Positions 55,007-64,000 of a stretch of DNA of 64,000 nucleotides are shown piece by piece (the first letter of the stretch is position 1; each line of letters begins with the position of its first letter). A model generated the notes under the pieces. The model was given only the letters and a program-made list of their open reading frames with translations. It did not search any database and was not told the DNA's origin. This stretch comes from Cladobotryum mycophilum. Lineage: Eukaryota > Ascomycota > Sordariomycetes > Hypocreales > Hypocreaceae. Location of the stretch: contig CM071590.1 in assembly GCA_036429605.1 (NCBI GenBank), positions 434,001 through 498,000 of the forward strand. The letters are read 5' to 3'. Made by a program: the position numbers and the translations under genes.

Positions 55007-55079
55007 GCTTATATGGTTTAGTAGTATAACACTTGGTTATTTAAGCTAAGAAGTATAGGTTCGAATCCTATTATAAGCG
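55007..55079 (+). pseudogene. tRNA-like sequence inside the hAT element
   Basis: A 7-bp acceptor stem (GCTTATA with TATAAGC) and a perfect T arm (ATAGG-TTCGAAT-CCTAT) are present, with a plausible D arm (GGTTTAGTAGTATAA). The anticodon arm can pair as CTTGG/CTAAG but leaves a nine-base loop, so no anticodon can be assigned. It looks like a tRNA gene or tRNA-derived SINE head that has decayed in an AT-enriching environment. Confidence 0.4.
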
Positions 55080-58000
55080 TAAATTTTAATTATATTATCG
55101 TAAGGTAATATAATTATAATTTTTTGCTATTTTTAGCATCGGAATAACTATAATCCATAAAAAAATCCTACCCTATACTTGTCAAGTCTATCAAGTTTTG
55201 GACTTTTTAAACTTGACTGATTGATAATTGGGAATAGCCTCACTTGATTGATTGATTGATAGACTTGATGACTAGACTTGATCGGGATGCTGCCCTGTCC
55301 TTCATATATTACTAGATCCGCAATGTGGGTTGTTCTGAGTAACGTCGCAAACCCTTTATTAAGTTCCAACCCTCTTCTATACAGCCCTCTAGAATTGGCA
55401 GATCCGTGATCCACAACTGCATCCATGATCCGGGCTGGTCTTGCAAAGGTAACAGTCCCTCCATTGACTACGAAACTTGTGATATGTGACGTCGTGAAAC
55501 TGACGGATCCATCGTAGACAACTGCATCCGTGATCCGGGCTGATCTTGCAAAGGTAGCAGTCCCTCCATTGACTACGAAACTTGTGATATGTGACCTCGT
55601 GAAACTGGCGGTCCCTTGATAGATGATCGCGTCTTCGAAATGAGTTGTTGCGAAGTTAATGGACCGTTTATATGGCCACAATAAGCCGACCGGAGCTGCA
55701 TACCTGAAGCTAGCAAAGTTTCCGTATTCCATCAGCTCTTCAATTAGTGACATCCTAAAATTGACAGATCCTCCATTGAGCACCAACCATGTGACATTCG
55801 ACACAATGAGTCTTGTTGCTGCTTCTGTCACACTTACTTCTTCAACCACCGACTTCTGGAATCTCGTAATATCTCCATCCATACATCCGATCAGCTCTTT
55901 GGAGGCTATGTTTTCCGACAATAGTGTCGGTGTTTCTGTACCATAAGTTCCTTCAAAGTCGGGCCCCCTCTCCAACAGTAAGCGAATGGTACGAGCAACT
56001 GCCGCTTCATCGCTCCGAACTGCCTGTGGCTCTACATCCCTGTCTCTATACTCAGCGGTAACTTGAATATCTTGCGGGATAAGGTCCATAATTGCTCTCT
56101 GCACCGCAAGGTCTAGTGCCGTCGATCCCAGCTTATCCTTCGCGCCCACGTTCACTCCGCTTTCCAGTAACAACTGCGTTACTACATCGTACCCCTGAGA
56201 TGAAGCGATATGTAGAGCCGTTCGTCCATTGTAATCTTTAAGCTGAAGATCGGCTCCCTTTTCTAATAGTAGCTTCAGTATCGTCTCGTGCCCCTGGGAA
56301 GCTGCAGTATGTAGTGCGGTCCGTCCATTGGGATCCACCATATCCAAATCCAACCCATGTTCTAACAGTAGTCGCACGATCGCCACGTGCGACTCATAGG
56401 TCAATGGATGTACCTCGAACCTTAGATGCCACTTTTCATGCCACGAATTAGCCACCTGCTCTCCTCTTTCAGTACCATCATCAAGCATAAGTCGAACCAT
56501 GACATCGTAGCACCCAGCTAGCGCCGCCGTTAAGACCCCTGAGCTGATATCTGGGGAGGAAGTAATAGGAGGAGCCGTAGCTGCTAAAAGGGTCTTAACA
56601 AAAAGCTCGTACCCTTTGCATGCAAAGGCTTTTAGCCTGTCGCCGTATAGCACAGACTCGATCTTGGACACCTGACTAAGGTACAGCTTTGCCGACTGTG
56701 CCCATTCACGGAGTGATTGCTGGGTATTTTCGGGCTCTAACATGGTATCAACTCGGACAGATGAACGATCAGCAGGCAGTTCGCTTGAACGATGAGCTCC
56801 CTCATGTGATGCCACCTCTGATGGCAGCGTAAGTCTACCTCGTGGGACTGTTTCTGCAGGATCACTCCATGCTTCCAGGGCATGTTTATACCAGTTGTTA
56901 AGAGCATATTCAAGTAACATATACCCCGTTCGGCAACCGTGATCTGAATCATGTGCAGGCCTCCATTTTGTATCAGAAAGTCTACAAAATTGAATGTAGG
57001 ATAGGCAACATTTCGCGACAAATGCATGCGACTCGGTTTTCCGGGCGAAGGAGCCTTTTTCTGTCCTGTCTAAGAGCAGATAGTCCACGACAGTTTGGTG
57101 AGCAAACTGCACCAAATTATCCTTTGATATAGTAACAAAACTCGAGAGTGTTAGAGATATATAGTTTCTATCTCTTGCACCCCCTTCGGCGTTGAAGGAG
57201 TCACCCTGAGGGTCTGCTTTAGTAAGTTCCGCCAGCTCCTCAAGGCTCAGCGGACGTCCAGAGCAGAGTAGCCATCGAAGTAAGATTGAGGCAGTTTTAA
57301 ATTCCCCTTTACTCTTCATATCGTTAAATATCCGGTCATATACTTTTGGGAGCTCTGGTGGTAGTTGTTCCAAGGCCATTTGAAGGTCTTCCAAATCGTC
57401 TTTTCTCAAAAGCAAATCAAGAAGGCAACTTGCTAAACGAAACCTATGCGGTACCATAAGAAATCAAGTCAATAATATTGGAGGCTTCCAACGAAATGTT
57501 TAACTTACATGCCATCTGCCCTGGTTTTAACAGCATTAGCAATCAGGCTGTGCGCGTAATCATCTAGAGGGAGCCAAAGCTTTTCCCCTTGATACGCTTG
57601 ATTCCAGCGGTTCAACTCGGACTCGACGAACTTTTCAATGTCAATGGTAATCGCTCTCTTCATCACATCCGCCTGCAAGTCGAGTTTGCAGCGATATAGA
57701 CCTTTCTCCGTTCCTTTGTCAACCGTATTTTCCAGCTCCCTCTTAACGCAGCCTGCTAGCCCGCCACTTCGGCTAGTTACTAAAAGATGAAGGTTAGACC
57801 CCTTCTTGTTGGTTAGCCAGTGAATAAAGCTGGCTAGCTCTTCAGCCTCTCGAGTTTGAAAAGACATGTCACATTCGTCCAGGGCATCGATAACTATGTA
57901 TGTATGGACTTCTCTATCAATTAGTTGTTCCAGAGCTCCTGAAACTTGATCATCCGAAGCATGCTGTGCAAGACACGCCTTGTACAGGTCTTCTACTTTT

Positions 58001-60178
58001 GAGGGGATAGCTTCTTCAGTCCCTAAGAGCTGTAACAGAAGGGACCTACGCAACCTGGATACGTTCCGCTTTTGGTCCTCTATCGCAATGAAATAATAGC
58101 CTGCTGTATAAGTGCGTTCTGGTGAGGGATGTCGCTGGTAGTCAGTTCGCAAGTACTCAACAATGGTTGAGCTTGCCGAGTTAGCCTCAATTTCTTTTCC
58201 TTTGCTTAACATTTACAGGCCCTACCTCAGGACTGTCTTGCCACATCCTGCAATTCCATGCAGCCACAGGAAACTGTTTCCTTTGTGCTTCAACCATGAC
58301 CCGAACTCGCCAGAGCCAAGTAGCCAGTCACCAGTCTTGCCGACATGTTTTTGTTTCGCCTGCTCATGATCCCAATACAGACCAAAACTATTATTCAACT
58401 GTGGGTTTGGAAGCAGAAAATCAAGCAATGTACGGCTACATTCTTCTGGCGAAATAGATGGCTTGGACTTATTCTGTACTCGTACTAAGAGTGGCCATGG
58501 TCAGCTAATACACTATGGCATTGATTTAAATATGATACTATCTGCAATAGACGGCTTGCATCATAAGTATTTAGATTACATACAAAATCGTGCCTTGACT
58601 ACTTTTGGGGCATCTTGCTCGAACTGCTTGAGCTTGTCCCGTGCGCTTGTGTATACTTGGTTGCTTTTGAAGTCAAACTTGACCATGATCGAGTGATCGG
58701 AGTCTACGGGAATGTTTTCCTCGGTAGAGTCTGGGAGCTGGAGAAGGGCTGAGTCTGTATTTACGGCTGTAAAGAAGTCGCCGGTGCGTTTCCAGCATTT
58801 TTCCGTCTCATCCTATCATACAGCCGTTAGCTATTTTATAATGCTATCCGCATGGGATAATCATACAAACTCAAGCCCCCTGGTTTGTCTTGTCTCATAA
58901 AAGCTGATTATTTTCCGGTCGCGAATGAGGTTCTTGAAATTAACCAGCTGTGACGCAAGTAAGTCTGACTTGTCGCGAATCTGTTGAAGCAGCACATTGC
59001 GCGGATGATTATCTGTCCTAGCCAGTATCTTCTGGATATCATCTATCACCATGCCTCTGTGAGGGATGCCAAACAGAAGCATCCCGTACGTAGCCCTATG
59101 GAGGCTTGCAATTGTTGGATGATCTTCTTCGTTTGTCTGCACTGCCGTTACAAGGCACTACGCCAGTGTTAGTATTGAAGATTTAGCTGCAACAGGATGA
59201 CCTACGTGAGCAAGTATAAGACCGCCGAAGCTATGCGCGATAAAGAAAATTGGACGCTGTCGGAGCTATAGTGTTCTAATGGTCAGTCTTATGTTTGTGC
59301 TCTCCACCGACTGATCAAGCAGGCATTACCTTTTCCGTTTTTCGTATCTTCTTAAGCTCCTCTATCAGCCCTCGGCTATAATCCATAATTTCATTAACAC
59401 CATGGCTTGATAATTTCGAGTTGTAGCCATAGGTCATTGTGCGGCAATTTGGCAAGTCGTTTACAAGAAATTCCCGTAGCCACATCCTCCCAGAGGGTCC
59501 CTTACCCCTCCATGACCCGTAAGCGTGTCCATCAAGACCAGTGATGGCAATGATACTAAACGCACAACGTTAGTGGGAGTCACGAGTTGCGAGAACAGGC
59601 TATTTAAGAAAAAGAACTTCAAGTACTCTGCTATGGCATCTGTATCGGACTTTGGCGTGTAAAGCTGTGTGAAGCCGAAGAAGTGCCGGTCAAATCTAAC
59701 GTATGCATTGTCTATCTCGAGTTCCCACTCCCCTAGCGGGTCTTCCTTTGAGTCTGCCAAGAAGTCGGGAACCTCGTCGTTAAACTCTACAAGAGCAACT
59801 CTCTCCTCGTTGTTATCGTTGTAACAGGACGGCACAATAGCTATAGTAACGCTTGGTGCGTTTCCTGTCTTACATGGCGCGCTAGTGATACTAGCCTTGA
59901 GCGTAATGATCAACTCATCGTCAGATCGTAAGGCTGGGAGATCAGAAACGCGAAAAACAGGACCTTTTTTCTTAGTAGCCATCTTAGAGGACGTGTAATA
60001 AGAATTATCAGAGTGGTAATAGAGTTCAAGGTCTATTATCTAACGCTTAGCAAATAGACCAAGTCTGTGATTGCAGAAGTAATAATACCTCTTAAATAGT
60101 GTATAATGTAGGTTTGCAGATTGCAAGAAATTACCCCTCACAACAAGTTACCCCTCATAACATATGTAACAATCCGAC

Positions 60179-60300
60179 CCTGTTTGGGCCATATACTAAA
60201 AAAAGACCCACTTCTAGTGTCCTTAACGGCTAGCACGAATCTGGCAGAACCTCGGCCAATCCAGCCAATTATATTAATCAACCCACTAAGACCAAGAAGG
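60179..60300 (+). repeat. Dispersed repeat, copy 2 (upstream of second NACHT gene)
   Basis: Matches the minus strand of 3736..3865 over about 120 bp, including TAGCACGAATC and GGCAGAACCTCGGCCAA. It lies about 200 bp upstream of the NLR receptor 2 start, in the same relative orientation as copy 1 to receptor 1. Confidence 0.5.
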
Positions 60301-62511
60301 GTTTAACTTTAAAAGACGGCTACATGCCACAAGGATTATAAACATTAGCTTGGTACAAGCCCCTTTAAGATATCGATGATTAGAGGGACCTATAGCTGTT
60401 TAAAAAAGCCTGATAACCGATTCGCTTAACGTACACACTAATGTTTGCGGAGAAGTATCTTGACCTTTGATTACATTTAGATTAATACAATAAAATAAGG
60501 ATAAGAACCTAGTTTTTAGTTGTATAAAGCTATATAGAAGTACCGAACTCACGTTTATGATCCTTGTGGCATGTACAAGTGACGTTCCGGGCGTTTCCCA
60601 ATAAGGATAACAATAACGAACTGTCATACCGTCACGCCAATAGGCAAAAGATAAGATGGTTTCCCTCCATCTATGACACGATGTGGACAGAAGGCAGGTG
60701 GAATAGAGAAACAGGTCATGAGCGTAGTTGAAGCTCAAGCCCCCCACCGTCCACATCGGAGGGCCTGACCGAGACAGGATCTGTAGAGAAGCAGGGGTCA
60801 TCGCTTTTGGGATAGGAGAAGCTATTGCTTGGCAAGGGCGGTATTGTGTTGTGATTCAAAGAAGTATATGATTACGCAGATGGTCATAAAAATAAGAGAT
60901 GTTGGACTCAGCGCAGCAGCCGGTTCAAGTAACTTGATCAAATCTTTCAATCAATCAATCAAATTGAAGGCTTTAAAATAGCCAAGTAAGCAAATAAGGT
61001 TACCGTGATATTTAAAGCATTTAATAAGTAGAATAAGGTAGATTTTTATATAAAAAAGGGTTATTCTAGATTATTCTTAGTCAAAAAAATAAGTATATTA
61101 CCTAATTAGTTAAGAATATAATAACCTTCCCCTTAACAACACTATATAATAAACATTAAAAGATTAATTTAACGCATTATTTCCCTTATTTCTATTTAAA
61201 TATAATAAACCTTATAATATTTAATAAGCAGTAGTAATTAGGCCTTATTTTATAGTTTTAAAATATAACTAATACTACCTTTACCTCTAAGTCTGATCTT
61301 ACTAATTGTAATAGCCTTGAATCTTTACTATTCGCGATATATAGTAATAAACACTATGTTCTCGAGAAACATATCACAAAAAAAGACTTATATGGTTATA
61401 TAACATAAATATTAGAACACAGGTTTTTTATATATTAGCTTATTAATAATAGCCAATTTAATAATATTTATTAGGTATATAGTATTTATAACTAATAAAG
61501 TAAAACAGTAATATTTAACACCGTTACAATATTATCCCTACGATTCCATCTTTAGAATAAGCATTGGTTTAAAAAGCTAACTAATTCTAATAGAGATATA
61601 CCTTTAGCCTCCGAATCCGATAATACCCTCCCTTTAAGCAAAAAACTATAGTATCATACAGCGATATCACATATTCAAATTAATTAGATCTATAAGCTTA
61701 TAGTTACTTTTATTATTAATTCTAATTAGCCCTTTTTAGCCCTTAATAATAACTACTTATAGAAAATATTTATTAGGTTTAATCCAGGGCTTTCAAAGTA
61801 AATTAATTAAAGCCAAGATAATCAGTATAAGCAGCTTAATTGTATATTTAACAATAAAAAAAAATTTCAAAATAAGCTCTATAAAACTCTTACACAAATC
61901 TATCTTAGCTTTAATCTATAGACCTCACCAAATCGACTAGCTATACTAAAAGTAACTAACCACTTTCTTAGTAATAACAGTAACTAATAACAATACCTCC
62001 TCGCATTAAAACAATACCCTAAGGCTTATTCTAAAGAAAAGCTTACAATAACACTCAAAGAGATTATCTACGATTAAGGTATTTAAGATTAGCTTAAAAC
62101 TATAATCTCAGATAACACATTAAATAATAATATATACTTATTATACCTTTTTAACGTATTAAACCTATCGATAACCAAAGAAAATATAAAAAAGTATTAA
62201 ATATAATATTATAATTATATACTTAATCTTATTACTTATACTTACTTTTATAGTTAAGATAATAAATCGTTTAAATAGGAATTATAACTTTATATACTTA
62301 TAGATTACTTAAACAATAACCTTAAGTATTAAAAAAAGAGTTTAATTAATAAGCTTTATAATATTATAAAATTTATTAAAACCTCGCCTTAACGTATAGA
62401 GGAATTTAAGAAGTCTATGCTAAAAGACTATAATAACAGTGATTTTATGTTTATTAATAAATTAAATAAAAAGCTCGAGCTTATTATTAATAATAAAATA
62501 TATTAGAATTC
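60301..62511. other. AT-rich region, probable RIP-degraded transposon remains
   Basis: No intact gene. From about 60960 the sequence becomes very rich in A, T, TAA and TTA, with stops in every frame and little GC. A 133-codon frame at 60400-60801 lies in less AT-rich sequence but has no recognisable content. Confidence 0.55.
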
Positions 62512-64000
62512 TGTAACGCTGTCCCGAAGATTACCTGGATACATGACGTAATGGAGATGCAGGGTAATCCTGCATAAGTCGCGCGTTTCTCGTACAATAG
62601 TTAAACGCATAAGCTTAAGCTTATGTATAAAATAATATCTACGTTTAATCTTGCTTACCTAGTGATCTTATAAGATATTATTATAATTCTTAAGCTTCTT
62701 AGTATTATTACCTAAGTAAGATAGTTCTGTATACTTGTTCTTAGAGATCTACGGACCTTTCGGATCCTCTTCAAGAAACCTTATAGACAATGTATACAGA
62801 AAGGTTTTCTGAAAATGAATTGCCACGATAGCGAGTAGTAGGTTATATAAGATTAACTTAACGATTGTTATTTTTAGATTTATTATAAGAATTTAATATT
62901 TTAAAACAATAATTAAAGAGTGATAATATTATACTTTGTAATAAAATCGCTTAACTAAAGGAGTATTAGAAGTTAAGTAAAGTAGTAGGCTAATTGAGGA
63001 AAGATCTTAGAAAGTTATTGTAATGTTAAGGCGATTATTTTAATGGCTTATTAAGTAGTTTAGAGAAAAGTAGTGGTATAAAAATCAAGAACCTTATTAT
63101 ACTTACTATAAATGCCTCTTTTTAGGTAAAAGAGGAATAGTTCTGTAATCTATATTAAGCATTTTTAGGGCAAAAGAAAAAGTATTGTAAAGGTTATTTA
63201 AAGATTTTTTTAGAGTTAATTATATAGATACTAAATACTAAACCTAATGGGAATTCTATTTAAAGCATTAAGAATTACCTAAGGCTTAATAGAAATTAGA
63301 AAATGATTAAGAATACTTTAAAAATTAGACTATATTATTATTAAAGGATACAGATATCTATAAGCCGTGTATTATACAAGCCATCGAGAAAGTAAAACAA
63401 TAGGAACACTAATCTCCTTGAGACTTTTATGTATATTTAGACTTATTAAAGAGTTAATTCCTAATGGCCTTAGAATCACAGTATGCTTATAGCTTTTACG
63501 CAAAGCTATAGAAAAACCTGTAATATTAGATTATTATAGGAGGAAACTCCTTTCTAAAGAACCGTAAAGAAATAGTTACATTAGTTACACACTATTAAGA
63601 GATTTTATAACCTATAAAGAAACGTAAGGCGCTAAAAAAAAGAAAAGAAAGAGTCAATTCTAACAAAAACACGTCGAGTTTTATACTACTCTCCTAAAAA
63701 AAACAAACCACACAAGTAAGCTTTATTAACTTTACAAACAACTATTAAGAAAAATAAGCCAAAACAAGTGTTTCCTGGACCTTTTACTTAAGAGGAATCC
63801 TTAAAGAAGAATATACTTAATACTAATAGGAATGTAAGGTAATATTATAATTACAAAAGTGATATATATTTGAGAAATCAATGCGATTAACTCTTTATAA
63901 AGGTTTAAGAAGTTAAAACTAATAAATTGCTTTTATCTTTTAAGAAAAAGAAAAAGAATAAGAAAAAAAGGGAAGGGGTTAGACTAAAATCCCTTTGTAC
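62512..64000 (+). mobile_element. Possible 5' part of a degraded LTR retrotransposon
   Basis: A GC-richer island starts at 62512 with TGTAACGCTGTCCCGAAG and continues to about 62860, like an LTR beginning with TG. After it, plus-strand frames broken by stops give a gag-like stretch around 63420-63530 (YLDLLK, LMALESQYAYSFYAKL). No second LTR lies in the window, so the element would extend past 64000. The call is tentative. Confidence 0.35.

Larger units (their letters stand above)
52016..55297 (-). mobile_element. hAT-superfamily DNA transposon inserted in NLR receptor 2
   Basis: The element is 3,282 bp. Its ends are inverted copies of CAGGGCAGCATCCCGATCAA (20 bp perfect), followed by sub-terminal CAAGTC/T motifs. 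The flanks are an exact 8-bp target duplication, TCCTTCAT, at 52008-52015 and 55298-55305, diagnostic of hAT. The inside is very AT-rich with many stops, consistent with repeat-induced point mutation. Remnants of a minus-strand hAT transposase are readable at 53100-53830. Confidence 0.93.
51100..59982 (-). pseudogene. NLR receptor 2: lipase-like / NACHT / ankyrin / 18-residue solenoid / ankyrin, split by an hAT element
   Basis: Nine exon parts, complement(join(51100..52007,55298..57443,57509..58171,58226..58484,58584..58812,58867..59157,59206..59265,59330..59555,59627..59982)). Introns are 50-100 nt with GT...AG and all phases agree. The N-terminal ~115 residues are the usual leader (HFFGFTQLYTPK), then a SERAC1-like hydrolase (IIAITGLDGHAYGSW, AHSFGGLIL with nucleophile Ser near residue 206, SDHSIMVKF). 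NACHT follows: Walker A GIAGCGKT near residue 468 and Walker B YIVIDALDEC near 570. Ankyrin repeats are at about 1060-1155, 17/18-residue solenoid units from about 1250 to 1540, and a second ankyrin block at about 1590-1690. The reading frame is broken by a 3,282-bp hAT element (52016..55297) and by loss of one G in a G6 run at 51631-51636. Removing the element and one target-site copy, and allowing that one base, gives exactly 1,713 codons. Role: non-self recognition receptor (family knowledge). Confidence 0.85.

Noticed and set aside
55148..55297. C-terminal 50 residues of the receptor 2 frame beyond ADLVIYEG
   Set aside because: They are translated from the terminal repeat of the hAT element, not from the gene.

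Overview
The window is nuclear DNA of a filamentous ascomycete, most likely a Sordariomycete. The evidence is short (about 50-70 nt) GT...AG introns with CTAAC-type branch points, fungal-only gene families (lipase-like/NACHT receptors, DUF7580, FTA2-like, a Met-Cys-Thr-Thr-Asn N-terminus protein), a Fot1/pogo transposon, and AT-rich transposon relics that look RIP-mutated. I cannot name the species.

Layout. 0.8-13.4 kb: three intact and one decayed paralogue of a tiny cysteine-rich, DnaJ-zinc-finger-like protein, all on the minus strand. They flank a lipase-like/NACHT/HEAT receptor (4.3-8.7 kb, plus) and a 953-residue fungal protein of unknown role (9.2-12.1 kb, minus). 15.1-17.0 kb: a 1,856-bp Fot1-like element with perfect 45-bp inverted repeats and a frameshifted transposase. 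17-29 kb: one conserved charged/low-complexity fungal protein (22.6-23.6 kb) between two intergenic stretches of about 5.5 kb each. 29-36 kb: a frameshifted unknown gene, a frameshifted FTA2-like kinase-fold gene, a six-exon ITPase (HAM1-like) and two tRNA-Ala(CGC) genes. 36.6-41.2 kb: a small secreted protein, an Rtg2-type Ppx/GppA protein and a CAX-like cation exchanger that has lost both signature motifs. 41.9-46.3 kb: a tandem array of four small secreted proteins with a beta/gamma-crystallin-like pattern, each behind the same promoter module. 47.4-49.1 kb: a DUF7580 gene. 51.1-60.0 kb: a second large NACHT receptor, cut in two by a 3,282-bp hAT transposon. 60-64 kb: AT-rich transposon remains.

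Themes. Two NACHT receptors and a DUF7580 gene make this an accessory region of the kind linked to self/non-self recognition (an inference from the families). Nearly all accessory genes carry lesions: a nonsense codon, five single-base deletions and a transposon insertion. The conserved genes (ITPase, Rtg2-like, the 22.6-kb gene) are clean. The most novel items are an 18-residue beta-solenoid-like repeat between ankyrin blocks in the second receptor, the crystallin-like secreted array with its shared promoter, the motif-less CAX paralogue and the zinc-finger mini-protein family with 7-10 nt first exons.
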